From Natranaerofaba carboxydovora (GTDB lineage Bacteria > Bacillota > Natranaerobiia > Natranaerobiales > Natranaerofabaceae): a stretch of 64,000 nucleotides of DNA. The notes beneath the pieces were generated by a model. It was given only the letters and a program-made list of their open reading frames with translations. It was not told the DNA's origin and did not search any database. The position numbers and the translations under genes are program-made. Within the stretch, counting starts at the first letter, position 1. Every line of letters begins with the position of its first letter. Shown in pieces: positions 1 to 8,502 of this stretch. The stretch is taken from positions 3,200,733 through 3,264,732 of the forward strand of contig NZ_CP054394.1 of the NCBI RefSeq assembly GCF_022539405.1, given 5' to 3'.

Positions 1-2
1 AC

Positions 3-263
3 GAAAATGAAAATATCACTATTGTGAACATTACCCACTTTATGGATGAGGCTTTGGAAAGTGATAGAGTTATTGTAATGAATGAAGGAAGAATAGAATT
101 AGACGACACACCAGGTGGAATATTTTCTCAGATAAATAATATTAAAAGACTTGGCCTTGAAGTTCCACAAATAGTTGAGCTCGCTCATTCTCTAAGAGAA
201 GAGGGCGTGAAATTGTCTGAGAATGTCTTTAACATTAAAAAATTGGTGGAAGAGATATGTTGA
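3..263 (+). CDS. ecfA1: Energy-coupling factor transporter ATPase EcfA1, 3' part
   Basis: The gene enters from the left edge, so only the last 86 codons are visible. The reading frame is open from base 3 and carries the post-Walker B switch histidine (NITHFMDEA) and the C-terminal extension (LGLEVPQIVELAHSL) typical of ECF-type ATPases. Its stop overlaps the start of ecfA2 by 7 bases, so the two are translationally coupled. In this family EcfA1 and EcfA2 form the ATPase heterodimer that drives EcfT and various substrate-binding S components for vitamin or metal uptake. The identity rests on context plus the C-terminus, since the Walker motifs lie outside the window. Confidence 0.88.
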   Translation, partial: ENENITIVNITHFMDEALESDRVIVMNEGRIELDDTPGGIFSQINNIKRLGLEVPQIVELAHSLREEGVKLSENVFNIKKLVEEIC

Positions 264-1117
264 TTGAGTGCAAAAATTTATCGCATGTTTATGTGCCGGG
301 CTCGCCAATGAGTCATAAAGCCCTTGATGATATTAATCTTAGTATAGAAAAGGGAGAATTCATTGGTGTAATTGGTCAAACGGGAAGTGGGAAATCAACT
401 TTAGTTCAACATTTCAATGGACTTTTACTACCAACATCAGGCAAGGTTCTAATAGAAGGAAAAGATATTTCAAGTGACAAGAAAAGCCTTAAAGAGATAA
501 GAAAAAGAGTAGGTCTTGTGTTTCAATATCCTGAACATCAACTTTTTGAGGAAACAGTAGCTAAAGATATTGGCTTTGGCCCCACAAATCTAGGGTTTAG
601 TAAGGATGAAGTAGAAGAAAGAAGTAGGTATGCCTTAGAGAAAGTGGGACTTTCTTATGACGAATTAAAAGATAGATCGCCTTTTGAGCTTAGTGGAGGC
701 CAAAAACGAAGGGTAGCAATTGCTGGTGTTTTGGCTATGATGCCAGAGGTGTTGATTTTGGATGAACCAACAGCCGGGCTTGATCCTCAGGGCAAAAAAG
801 ACATATTTGAAAAGATAACTGAGCTTTACAAGGAATTAAATATCACTATAATATTGGTAAGCCATAGCATGGAAGATATAGCCGAATTAGTAAACCGGTT
901 GTTTGTTATGCATGAGGGGAAAATAAAGATCAGTGGAAAACCAAGAGAAGTCTTTGGCGAATCAGATATTCTTGAAGAGCTGGGGTTAGGTGTTCCACAG
1001 ATAACTTTATTGATGAATGAGTTGAGACAAAAAGGCTTAGAAGTACCTTCAGATGTCTTTACTGTAGAAAGTGCTAAAAAAATTTTGCTACCATACCTTA
1101 AGGATAAGCGGAAGTGA
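257..1117 (+). CDS. ecfA2: Energy-coupling factor transporter ATPase EcfA2
   Basis: 286 aa, the normal length for EcfA2. Walker A GQTGSGKST is at residues 40-48, the Q-loop at FQYPEHQLF (89-97), the signature LSGGQ at 145-149 and Walker B VLILDEP at 165-171, followed by a switch His in SHSM. The ATG overlaps the ecfA1 stop, and ecfT begins 6 bases after the stop, which gives one ecfA1-ecfA2-ecfT operon. It couples ATP hydrolysis to micronutrient uptake through interchangeable S components. No S component gene is present here, as expected for a group II ECF module shared by many S proteins. Confidence 0.95.
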   Translation: MLIECKNLSHVYVPGSPMSHKALDDINLSIEKGEFIGVIGQTGSGKSTLVQHFNGLLLPTSGKVLIEGKDISSDKKSLKEIRKRVGLVFQYPEHQLFEETVAKDIGFGPTNLGFSKDEVEERSRYALEKVGLSYDELKDRSPFELSGGQKRRVAIAGVLAMMPEVLILDEPTAGLDPQGKKDIFEKITELYKELNITIILVSHSMEDIAELVNRLFVMHEGKIKISGKPREVFGESDILEELGLGVPQITLLMNELRQKGLEVPSDVFTVESAKKILLPYLKDKRK

Positions 1118-1123
1118 TACTAA

Positions 1124-1933
1124 ATGTTTAAAGGCTTAACAATAGGCCAACACTTGCCAGGGAACTCAATATTACACGTAATGGATCCTAGAATGAAAAT
1201 AATGTTACTTCTACTTACAGTTGTAGTTTTATTTTTGCTAAACACTTTTACAGGCTATTTTTTACTTGGCTTATTTTTCTTTTCAGTTATAACTATTAGC
1301 AAATTGCCTATGAAAATGATTCTTAGAGGGATAAAGCCGCTTTTCTTCATAATAGCTTTTACATTTGTTTTACATTCTTTTTTAACAGAAGGTGGAGAAA
1401 AGCTCTTAGAATTAAACACATGGGCAGGTTCATTGACAGTTGAATCCGAAGGGATTTTCAGAGGTAGTTTTATGGCACTAAGACTAATTTTTCTTGTGAT
1501 AATCGCTTCTGTACTCACCTTGACTACATCACCAATAGCATTAACAGATGCAATAGAACACTTGCTCTCACCTTTTAAGAGAATAGGTGTCCCGGCCCAC
1601 GAAATAGCGATGATGATGTCAATTGCCCTTAGGTTTATTCCTACTCTTACTGAAGAAACAGAAAAAATAATGAAAGCCCAAAAAGCTAGAGGGGCTGATT
1701 TTGAAACAGGGAATATAATACAAAGGGCTAAAAACTTGGTCCCTTTATTAGTACCTCTTTTTGTAAGTGCTTTTAGAAGGGCAGATGAGCTAGCAGTTGC
1801 TATGGAAGCTAGATGTTATAGGGGTGGAGAAGGAAGAACAAGGCTAAATGAGTTAAACCTTGAAAGAAGAGACTACCTAGCTTTTGTTACTCTTATCTTT
1901 TTTGCAGCTATCTTAATAATTTTTGGCTTTTAA
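1124..1933 (+). CDS. ecfT: Energy-coupling factor transporter transmembrane protein EcfT
   Basis: 269 aa membrane protein with about five hydrophobic helices (residues 26-85, 118-140 and the C-terminus). It has the two cytoplasmic ARG-type coupling signatures, KAQKARG near 184-190 and EARCYRGG near 229-236, which dock EcfT on the two ATPases. It is the third gene of the ecf operon, and truA follows after a 22-base gap. The assignment is firm from the motifs and the gene order, which is the standard one next to ribosomal protein genes in Firmicutes. Confidence 0.93.
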   Translation: MFKGLTIGQHLPGNSILHVMDPRMKIMLLLLTVVVLFLLNTFTGYFLLGLFFFSVITISKLPMKMILRGIKPLFFIIAFTFVLHSFLTEGGEKLLELNTWAGSLTVESEGIFRGSFMALRLIFLVIIASVLTLTTSPIALTDAIEHLLSPFKRIGVPAHEIAMMMSIALRFIPTLTEETEKIMKAQKARGADFETGNIIQRAKNLVPLLVPLFVSAFRRADELAVAMEARCYRGGEGRTRLNELNLERRDYLAFVTLIFFAAILIIFGF

Positions 1934-1955
1934 TTTATATTTTTAGGCCCTCGGA

Positions 1956-2711
1956 GTGGTAACAGTGGAAAAAAATAATATAAAAATGACTATAGCTTAT
2001 GACGGTACTAATTACTTTGGGTTTCAGCGTCAAAAAAATGTATTGACTATACAAGAAGTGCTAGAAGAAGCATTAGAAAAATTATATGGCCATGAAATAA
2101 AAATTTTGGCTGCAGGAAGGACAGATTCAGGAGTCCATGCCAGAGGACAGGTAATTAATTTTAGAACCATTAATGACAGGATTCCTATCCATAAACTGCC
2201 CCTTGCTCTAAACTCAGTTTTGCCAGATGATGTGGTAGTCAAAGAAGCAACCAGGGTACCGTTAGAATTTAACTCAAGAAAACACGCTAAAAAGAAAAAG
2301 TACAGATATTATTGTTATAAATCATATTATAGAGATCCTTTTTTAAGAAACTATGCTTACCAATTGAAAGAAGGGAATTTAAATTATGACAAGATGAACG
2401 AAGCTTGTAGAGAATTTATTGGTAAACATGACTTTACAGCATTTTCTGCGTCTGGAACTGAAGTGGAGAATAAAGTAAGAGAGATATATGATCTAAACAT
2501 GAGTAATACTAAGAATAGTTTAACATTTGAGTTCTTAGGTGATGGCTTTTTATATAAAATGGTCCGAATAATTGTAGGGACAATTATAATAATAGGTAAT
2601 GGAAAGATTTGTCCTTCTAAAGTCAAGGATATAATTAAGCAAAAGGACAGGTCGCTAACTGGTCCAACAATCGCACCCCATGGACTGTATTTAGAGAAAG
2701 TTTACTATTAG
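1956..2711 (+). CDS. truA: tRNA pseudouridine(38-40) synthase TruA
   Basis: 251 aa with a GTG start. The catalytic aspartate lies in the strictly conserved AGRTDSGVHA stretch (Asp57), and the N-terminal YDGTNYFGFQRQ and C-terminal GDGFLYKMVR motifs are both present. TruA isomerises uridines 38-40 of the tRNA anticodon arm. It lies between ecfT and the rplM-rpsI pair, an order widely conserved in Firmicutes. An in-frame ATG ten codons further in (base 1986) would remove only non-conserved residues and is a possible alternative start. Confidence 0.94.
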   Translation: MVTVEKNNIKMTIAYDGTNYFGFQRQKNVLTIQEVLEEALEKLYGHEIKILAAGRTDSGVHARGQVINFRTINDRIPIHKLPLALNSVLPDDVVVKEATRVPLEFNSRKHAKKKKYRYYCYKSYYRDPFLRNYAYQLKEGNLNYDKMNEACREFIGKHDFTAFSASGTEVENKVREIYDLNMSNTKNSLTFEFLGDGFLYKMVRIIVGTIIIIGNGKICPSKVKDIIKQKDRSLTGPTIAPHGLYLEKVYY

Positions 2712-2745
2712 AGAAGTATTGAAAAAGATAAATTCGCAAAGGAAT

Positions 2746-2775
2746 TTGACATGTCAGCAGTAGTTGTATTAAAAT
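2746..2775 (+). promoter_or_regulatory. Sigma-A type promoter for rplM-rpsI
   Basis: TTGACA (2746-2751), an 18-base spacer and TAAAAT (2770-2775) lie 45-75 bases before rplM. A short inverted repeat, ACACTT/AAGTGT at 2776-2798, follows directly. It could be a trace of an L13 leader, but the predicted start site falls inside it, so that reading is weak. Confidence 0.55.
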
Positions 2776-2819
2776 ACACTTCGTAGATTTTAAAGTGTAA
2801 ATGTGAAGGAGGGAAAGCG

Positions 2820-3251
2820 ATGAAATCAACTTATATGGCTAAGCCAGGTGAAGTGGAGAAAAAATGGTATGTGATAGATGCAGCAGGGAAGCCTCTTGGT
2901 AGGCTGGCAGTTGAAATAAGTAAGGTTTTGATGGGAAAGCACAAGCCAGAATATACTCCCCATGTAGATACAGGAGATTATGTGATAGTAGTTAATTCTC
3001 AAGATGTGCTTTTGACCGGTAAGAAAAAGAAGCAAAAATTCTTATACAAACACTCTGGTTTCCCAGGTGGCCTAAAAGCAACCAGCTACGAAGTGCTACT
3101 TAGAGATAACCCTGAAAGAGCTGTATTTGAAGCAGTCAAGGGGATGATCCCTAAGAATAGACTAGGCCGTCAGATGATTAAAAAATTAAAAGTATACAGA
3201 GATTCTGAGCATCCACACCAAGCGCAACAGCCAGAAAGCTGGGATTGGTAA
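2820..3251 (+). CDS. rplM: 50S ribosomal protein L13
   Basis: 143 aa, standard length. Conserved L13 segments are visible: [15 protein letters not shown] near the N-terminus, [17 protein letters not shown] in the middle and [20 protein letters not shown] followed by a [13 protein letters not shown] tail. A strong GAAGGAGGG ribosome binding site precedes the ATG. It assembles early on 23S rRNA. It is paired with rpsI 46 bases downstream, the near-universal bacterial rplM-rpsI order. Confidence 0.97.
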   Translation: MKSTYMAKPGEVEKKWYVIDAAGKPLGRLAVEISKVLMGKHKPEYTPHVDTGDYVIVVNSQDVLLTGKKKKQKFLYKHSGFPGGLKATSYEVLLRDNPERAVFEAVKGMIPKNRLGRQMIKKLKVYRDSEHPHQAQQPESWDW

Positions 3252-3300
3252 ATAATTAAGAAGGTAAGACATATCAAAGCAACTAGAAAGGAGGAAGATG

Positions 3301-3693
3301 ATGGAGCAGGTAAAATATTACGGTACCGGAAGAAGAAAAACTTCTGTTGCCCGTGTTAGATTAGTTCCGGGTTCCGGGGATTTTGTTATTAATAAGAAGC
3401 CAATTAATGAATATTTCGGAATTGATACTTTAGAAACAATAGTAAAGCAACCCTTAAGAGAAACCGAATTAGAAGGCAAATTTGATGTTTTGGTAAACGT
3501 TAGAGGTGGTGGCTTTACTGGTCAGGCAGAAGCAATAAGACATGGTCTAGCAAGAGCATTACTTAAAGCAGACAATGAATTTCGTCCGGTGCTAAAAAAG
3601 AATGGATTTTTGACTAGAGATGAAAGGAAAAAAGAAAGGAAGAAATACGGCAGAAAGAAAGCTCGTAAATCTCCACAGTTTTCAAAGAGGTAA
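3301..3693 (+). CDS. rpsI: 30S ribosomal protein S9
   Basis: 130 aa counted from the second of two adjacent ATG codons. The AAAGGAGG site ends at 3294, which leaves 3 bases to the ATG at 3298 and 6 to the one at 3301, so the second is the better start. Family marks are [15 protein letters not shown] at the N-terminus, [19 protein letters not shown] in the middle and the basic tail ending in SPQFSKR, which reaches the P site in known S9 structures. It is the last gene of the operon and a terminator follows at 3705. Confidence 0.97.
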   Translation: MEQVKYYGTGRRKTSVARVRLVPGSGDFVINKKPINEYFGIDTLETIVKQPLRETELEGKFDVLVNVRGGGFTGQAEAIRHGLARALLKADNEFRPVLKKNGFLTRDERKKERKKYGRKKARKSPQFSKR

Positions 3694-3704
3694 TCAGTGG
3701 TCTG

Positions 3705-3737
3705 CCTCCAAACAAAAGGGTTTGGAGGTTTTGTTTT
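3705..3737 (+). terminator. Intrinsic terminator after rpsI
   Basis: Perfect 9-bp stem CCTCCAAAC/GTTTGGAGG with a 6-base loop, followed by TTTTGTTTT. It closes the rplM-rpsI transcript. Confidence 0.9.
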
Positions 3738-3955
3738 GTGCAAAAAGTCTATTCACATAAGTGATAGTGTTTTTAATTGATACATCTAAGACTCGGCAGC
3801 AGTCTAAATAAGGTTTCCTAATCAAAGAACTCATCGGCGAGTTCGATTAGCTAATGACTTGGCGTCATTAGACCTTATTTCGACTGCTTTCTCATCAAGA
3901 TGTATTACAATTAAAAACAAAACTTTGTTCATATGACTTTTTGCACTAGAATTAT
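3738..3955. repeat. MITE-like palindromic element with a cloverleaf insert (copy 1)
   Basis: The ends are inverted repeats (GTGCAAAAAGTC and GACTTTTTGCAC), and the inner arms (TTTTTAATTG/CAATTAAAAA) are shared with the copy at 40697. Unlike that copy, about 105 extra bases sit in the centre. They fold as an outer stem CAGTCTAAATAAGGT/ACCTTATTTCGACTG that encloses two hairpins, CTAATC..GATTAG (with ACTC/GAGT inside) and CTAATGAC/GTCATTAG. It abuts the rpsI terminator. No protein is encoded. Confidence 0.75.
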
Positions 3956-3960
3956 AAATG

Positions 3961-4479
3961 TTAATATATGATAACTCCAGCTACAGCTGATAATAGGATT
4001 AGAAGAAGGGGATGCCAGTTTTTAATTAGCATCAATAGACATGTGCCAACTCCTATTATTATTCCCCCAATATCATCGACTGCCCTAAAACCGATGAAAA
4101 CTGCAGCTGATAAAATCAACCCTAAAATAGCTGGCCTAAGTCCATCAAAAAATACCTTGACTTTATCCTTAGATAGATATTTATTTAGTATAAAAGCTAT
4201 TAGTAATATCAATATTAAAGAAGGAGTGATGACTCCAATAGTTGCGATAATACTGCCGGTAACACCATCGATCTTGTAGCCAACAAAGGTGGCAAAATTT
4301 ATTGCAAGGGGACCAGGTGTCATCTCTGCGATAGCCATTATATCAAGAAATTCATCTAAATCCAGCCAGCCTCTAGATTCAATAATTTCTCTTTGGATAA
4401 GCGGTATCATTACATAACCGCCGCCAAAACTAAACAGCCCTAATTTAATAAATACCCACAGCAATTCAAGACCATGCAT
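3961..4479 (-). CDS. Chromate transporter family (CHR) protein, short-chain, second gene
   Basis: 172 aa membrane protein with the CHR-domain signature near the N-terminus (GLFSFGGGYVMIPLIQREII) and the conserved MTPGPLAINFATFVGYK stretch. Short-chain CHR proteins carry one domain of about 180 aa and work in pairs of opposite topology, and a second copy lies immediately upstream (4505-5158). The family includes chromate efflux permeases such as ChrA, but the natural substrate of many anaerobe members is unknown. The start is the ATG preceded by GAGGAGG. The pair forms a two-gene operon with a 25-base gap. Confidence 0.88.
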   Translation of the reverse strand: MHGLELLWVFIKLGLFSFGGGYVMIPLIQREIIESRGWLDLDEFLDIMAIAEMTPGPLAINFATFVGYKIDGVTGSIIATIGVITPSLILILLIAFILNKYLSKDKVKVFFDGLRPAILGLILSAAVFIGFRAVDDIGGIIIGVGTCLLMLIKNWHPLLLILLSAVAGVIIY

Positions 4480-4504
4480 TTTTTTATTTAGTCCTCCTCT
4501 TTAA

Positions 4505-5158
4505 TTAATCATCATTGTTCTTTTCTTTATCTTCTTTAACATCTTCATCTTCTTTGTCTTCTTTATGTTTTTTTTCTCCTTTATTTAAGATAAAAGCCAG
4601 TACTCCAAAAGCAACTATAACTCCTATAGGATGTAAACCAATAACAGCAAGAAAAAAAGCTGCCAGGAAAATTATGATTGATTTCTTTTGTGTTAATATG
4701 GGCTTTCCTATGCTAATGACAGCGGCAAAAATCAGTCCCACAACGCCAGGTCTTATTCCCATGAAGGCCTTATTTACTATGCCTACTTCTTGAAATCTAA
4801 GAAAATACATTGCTATCAACAAGATGATAGTAAAAGATGGTATTATTACCCCGAGAAGACAGACAAAGGCTCCAGGAGTTCCTTTTATTTTATAGCCTGT
4901 GTAGATGGCTGTATTTATAGCGACCGCCCCAGGTACAGATTGAGATATTGTAAGGGCATCCAAAAATTCACCTTCATCTAACCAATTTTCTTTTTCTACA
5001 ATATCTCTCTTTATTAAAGGCAGCATGGCATACCCTCCTCCAAAGGTAAAAGCACCAAGCCTCAAAAAAGTTATAAATAGTTTTAAACAGGTATTCTGTA
5101 ATAATCTGCTTTTCAATTTATTCACCTCTTTTGATTCTATTTTTTTCCCAAATACCAT
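4505..5158 (-). CDS. Chromate transporter family (CHR) protein, short-chain, first gene
   Basis: 217 aa. The CHR motif LGAFTFGGGYAMLPLIKRDIV is near residues 31-51 and SVPGAVAINTAIYTGYKIKG near 93-112, followed by several hydrophobic helices. It ends in an unusual, highly charged cytoplasmic tail of about 25 residues made almost only of Lys, Glu and Asp, which its partner lacks. It is the first gene of the minus-strand pair. It probably forms a heterodimeric anion transporter with the next gene; chromate itself may not be the substrate. Confidence 0.88.
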   Translation of the reverse strand: MVFGKKIESKEVNKLKSRLLQNTCLKLFITFLRLGAFTFGGGYAMLPLIKRDIVEKENWLDEGEFLDALTISQSVPGAVAINTAIYTGYKIKGTPGAFVCLLGVIIPSFTIILLIAMYFLRFQEVGIVNKAFMGIRPGVVGLIFAAVISIGKPILTQKKSIIIFLAAFFLAVIGLHPIGVIVAFGVLAFILNKGEKKHKEDKEDEDVKEDKEKNNDD

Positions 5159-5181
5159 AACTTATATTGAGGAGGGTTATA

Positions 5182-5919
5182 ATGAAAGCAAAGTTTGCTG
5201 TAATAAAATTAACTAAAAAGTTTATTTTTAAAATATTGATTGTACTATTTATATTAATATTAATAGTAGCTGCCTGGTTTTTCAATAACCTTTATATGTT
5301 TAACATATTTTCTTCTCCAGAACTATATACCAACTTAGATAATAAGGTTGTTGGAATTGATCCGGGACATGGCGGGTATGACCCTGGGTTTTTCAAGGGT
5401 GAAGTAAGAGAGTGCGATGTAGTGTTAGATATTTCTCTCAAATTAAGAAGGCTGCTAGAACAGGGGGGAGCCCAGGTTGTAATGACAAGAGAAGAAGATA
5501 GTGATATGTGGGATTACTATGATGATAACAACAATAATAATACTCATCCTGACTTAGGCAGCAGGGCAAGACTGATGGAAGAACATGATGTCGATCTATT
5601 TGTAAGTGTCCATGCAAATAGTATACCATCAAGTGTCTGGAGTGGAGCACAAACTTTTTATCAAGAAGGTGATGAAGAAAGTGAGATTCTTGCCCATAAT
5701 ATACAAGACCAATTGATTGAAACCTTAAAAAATACTGATAGAACACCTCTATCAGCTGATTATTATATATTAAATAATACGGCCGCTCCGGGGGTAATTG
5801 TGGAGGTAGGATTTTTATCTAACCCAACGGAACGTGAACTGCTAGTAAATGATGAATACCAAGAAAGAGTTGCGTGGGCAATGTATTTAGGTTTGATAGA
5901 ATTTATGTCCCAATACTAA
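5182..5919 (+). CDS. N-acetylmuramoyl-L-alanine amidase (Amidase_3), membrane anchored
   Basis: 245 aa from the ATG at 5182. An upstream TTG at 5167 is in frame but overlaps the GAGGAGGG ribosome binding site, so it is not the start. An N-terminal transmembrane segment (about residues 13-33) is followed by an Amidase_3 domain with the zinc-binding motif GIDPGHGGYDPG, a second metal histidine in SVHAN and the catalytic Glu in VEVGFLSNPTERE. It cleaves the bond between muramic acid and the stem peptide outside the cell. A second amidase of the family is at 18718. Confidence 0.92.
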   Translation: MKAKFAVIKLTKKFIFKILIVLFILILIVAAWFFNNLYMFNIFSSPELYTNLDNKVVGIDPGHGGYDPGFFKGEVRECDVVLDISLKLRRLLEQGGAQVVMTREEDSDMWDYYDDNNNNNTHPDLGSRARLMEEHDVDLFVSVHANSIPSSVWSGAQTFYQEGDEESEILAHNIQDQLIETLKNTDRTPLSADYYILNNTAAPGVIVEVGFLSNPTERELLVNDEYQERVAWAMYLGLIEFMSQY

Positions 5920-6034
5920 AACACTCATCTTTATGGTTCAAAAACATGGTTAGATTGTAGTAAAATATAGATTAAAGGCTTGCAAAATGTAAATAATAAT
6001 TATGTTAGCCTGTATGAATCAAGGAGGGTTTAAT

Positions 6035-6883
6035 ATGGCTTTAAAATGGGCAGTTCTTACTCCACATCCGCCTTTACTCGTGCCGGAGATAGGAAAAGAT
6101 GCACTGAATCAGGTCATAGATACTAAAAAATCAATGGAAAAAACATTTGAGGAGCTAAAAAATGATAATGTAGATACATTGCTTATTATAACACCACATG
6201 GTCCTTACCTTTCTGATGAGATTTCAATTTGGGACAAGGACATTTTGGAAGGGTCTTTGGCTAGATTTGGTGGCAGAGAAAAGTTAAAGTTTGATTGTGA
6301 TAGGGATCTTGTCAAAGAGATTGCGGACGAATGGGAAAAGCATAGAATGCCTTATAGTAGTCTTGGAGAAGATGAGTCTGCAAGACTAGGGGAAGAGCTA
6401 GATCATGGAGCTTTTGTCCCTTTGTACTATCTTAATCAAAGTTTTGACAATAAAGTTAACCTTGTATCTATTACTCCTGGAGGGGCAGATTATGATCTTT
6501 TATGGAAGTCGGGAGAATTACTTGGGCAAGTAATAAATGATGAAGACAAGAATATAGGAGTTATTGTAAGTGGAGACTTATCTCACCGGCTTACAAGGAA
6601 TGCGCCTGCAGGATATCATCCTGAAGCTCATAAGTTTGATCAAAAACTAAAAGAGATTTTAAATCAGGGTAATTTTTCTTTACTAAAAGAAATTCCAGAA
6701 AAATTATTGATACAAACTGGAGAATGTGGATACAGGCCAATGCTTATTGCGGGAGGACTTTTGGAAAATCTTCATCCAAATAGTGAAGTTTTTTCATATG
6801 AAGGTCCTTTTGGGGTAGGTTATATGGTAGCTTTATTATACAGGGCATTAAACGAAAGCGATAAGGAAGGTGAGAAGGCTTGA
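6035..6883 (+). CDS. AmmeMemoRadiSam system protein B (Memo/LigB-like)
   Basis: 282 aa from the ATG at 6035, which follows AAGGAGGG; an upstream in-frame ATG at 6002 lacks such a site. The fold is that of class III extradiol dioxygenases and human Memo1, with histidines in TPHPPLLVPEIG, TPHGPYLSD, LDHGAFVPLYYL and SGDLSHRL. It is the first of three tightly coupled genes (overlaps of 4 and 8 bases) with AMMECR1 and a radical SAM protein. The set is widespread in anaerobes, but its reaction is not established. Whether this member oxidises anything in an anaerobe is doubtful. Confidence 0.85.
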   Translation: MALKWAVLTPHPPLLVPEIGKDALNQVIDTKKSMEKTFEELKNDNVDTLLIITPHGPYLSDEISIWDKDILEGSLARFGGREKLKFDCDRDLVKEIADEWEKHRMPYSSLGEDESARLGEELDHGAFVPLYYLNQSFDNKVNLVSITPGGADYDLLWKSGELLGQVINDEDKNIGVIVSGDLSHRLTRNAPAGYHPEAHKFDQKLKEILNQGNFSLLKEIPEKLLIQTGECGYRPMLIAGGLLENLHPNSEVFSYEGPFGVGYMVALLYRALNESDKEGEKA

Positions 6884-7404
6884 GCAATAACAAAGAGATA
6901 GCAATTAAGCTTGCGAGGGATAGTCTAAAGACATATTTGAAAGAAAATAAGATACTTTCTTTGCTGCCGGATATGCCTGAAGACTTTTTGAAAAGGGCTG
7001 GATGTTTTGTTTCCTTGAAAAAAGAAGATGGTTCTTTAAGGGGGTGTATTGGCACAATTGAGCCAGTTTATGATACATTGGCAGAAGAGATAATAAGGAA
7101 TTCTATTAGTGCTGGTACAAAAGACCCCAGGTTTCCAAAGGTAGAAATCATAGAGCTAGATAGCTTAGTTTTTGCCGTTGATGTACTGCATCCTAAAGAG
7201 GAAATAACGGATTTTGACTATTTGGACCCATATAAATATGGAGTAGTTGTTGAAAAAGGAAGACAAAAAGGGGTTTTGTTACCTGACCTAGAAGGGATTG
7301 ACACAGCACAAAAACAGGTGGAAATTGCAATGACTAAAGCTTCGATAAATGATATTAATGGGACAAAAATTTATAGATTTAAGGTGGAGAGATACAATGA
7401 GTAA
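6880..7404 (+). CDS. AmmeMemoRadiSam system protein A (AMMECR1 domain)
   Basis: 174 aa with a TTG start that overlaps the stop of the preceding gene. The AMMECR1 hallmark LRGCIGTIEP is at about residues 49-58, with GTKDPRFPKV further on and a C-terminal GVLLPDLEGIDTAQKQVEIA segment. The domain occurs from bacteria to human (AMMECR1); its biochemical role is unknown. Co-translation with the Memo-like and radical SAM genes suggests that the three proteins act on one substrate. Confidence 0.9.
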   Translation: MSNNKEIAIKLARDSLKTYLKENKILSLLPDMPEDFLKRAGCFVSLKKEDGSLRGCIGTIEPVYDTLAEEIIRNSISAGTKDPRFPKVEIIELDSLVFAVDVLHPKEEITDFDYLDPYKYGVVVEKGRQKGVLLPDLEGIDTAQKQVEIAMTKASINDINGTKIYRFKVERYNE

Positions 7405-8422
7405 CAAATCAATTGAATCAATGTTCTATCAAAAAGAAAATGAAAAGATTAGATGTCTTCTATGCCCTCATAAATGTATACTTACTGAAGGGGAGTTTGG
7501 CAGGTGCAAACTCAGAAAAGTTGAGGAAAGCACCGGCGAATTAAAACTACATTCCCCGTATCAGTCAAGGGTAGCAGCTATATGCTTGGATCCAATTGAA
7601 AAAAAGCCTTTGTATCATTTTCATCCGGGTTCTCAAGTACTGTCTGTAGGAATGATTGGCTGTAATTTGGCATGTCCTTTTTGTCAGAACTGGGAGATAT
7701 CCCACAGTAGAGACCAGGATAAAGGCAGAAAAATTACACCCCAAGACTTAACTAATATATTAAAAGAATATAGTGAGAGTGAGCCTGATAATATCCTGGG
7801 TCTGGCATTTACTTACTCCGAGCCAACGAGCTGGTATGAATATGTCTTTGAAGCTTCAAAATTATCATCAGAAGAAGGATTTAAAAATGTTATAGTTAGT
7901 AATGGTTTTATCAATAAAACACCGCTTAAAAACCTGATGCCATATATCCATGGTGCTAATATAGACGTTAAAGGTTTTCGGGAGAGCACATATAAACATG
8001 TGGGTGGTCAACTGCAGCCAGTAATGGATACTGTTGAACTTTTATTAGAGAGTAAGCATGTAGAACTTACCTATCTTGTAATCCCGGAAGTAAATGATCA
8101 CAAAGACGAATTAAATGACTTTATCAATTGGGTTTCAGAATTAAATCCTGATATACCAGTACATTTTAGTAGATATTTCCCCCAGTACAAATATGAAAGA
8201 AACGCCACACCAGTATCCACATTAAGATGGATATATGAAAAAGCCAAGGAAAAACTTACTTACGTATACCTGGGAAATGTAGGCGAACAAGAAAGCCAAA
8301 CCACATGGTGTCCAAAATGTAAAAAACCTATAATAGAACGGGTTGGTTTTGGGGTTATAACCAATTTAGTGGAAAGAAACCAATGTAAGTTCTGTAATCA
8401 TAAGATAGCCGGGGAGTTTTAA
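7397..8422 (+). CDS. AmmeMemoRadiSam system radical SAM enzyme
   Basis: 341 aa from the ATG at 7397; the site AAGGTGGAGAG lies just before it, and a longer in-frame reading from 7349 has none. The radical SAM cluster motif CxxxCxxC is at Cys89, Cys93 and Cys96 (GCNLACPFCQNW). A Cys-rich N-terminus (CLLCPHKC, residues 20-27) and a C-terminal zinc-ribbon-like pair (CPKC, CKFC) flank the barrel. It is related to the pyruvate formate-lyase activating enzyme family. The substrate is unknown; operon context ties it to the AMMECR1 and Memo-like partners. Confidence 0.9.
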   Translation: MSNKSIESMFYQKENEKIRCLLCPHKCILTEGEFGRCKLRKVEESTGELKLHSPYQSRVAAICLDPIEKKPLYHFHPGSQVLSVGMIGCNLACPFCQNWEISHSRDQDKGRKITPQDLTNILKEYSESEPDNILGLAFTYSEPTSWYEYVFEASKLSSEEGFKNVIVSNGFINKTPLKNLMPYIHGANIDVKGFRESTYKHVGGQLQPVMDTVELLLESKHVELTYLVIPEVNDHKDELNDFINWVSELNPDIPVHFSRYFPQYKYERNATPVSTLRWIYEKAKEKLTYVYLGNVGEQESQTTWCPKCKKPIIERVGFGVITNLVERNQCKFCNHKIAGEF

Positions 8423-8502
8423 AGGAGTTTAGGGTCTTTTGTAGAATTGTAATTATAATATAAGGTTTAATTAAAACTAAGCAGTGGTGGGAGTGGCGTT
8501 TA

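Noticed and set aside
2776..2798. Ribosomal protein L13 autoregulatory leader
   Set aside because: The short hairpin starts before the predicted transcription start and has no other conserved part.
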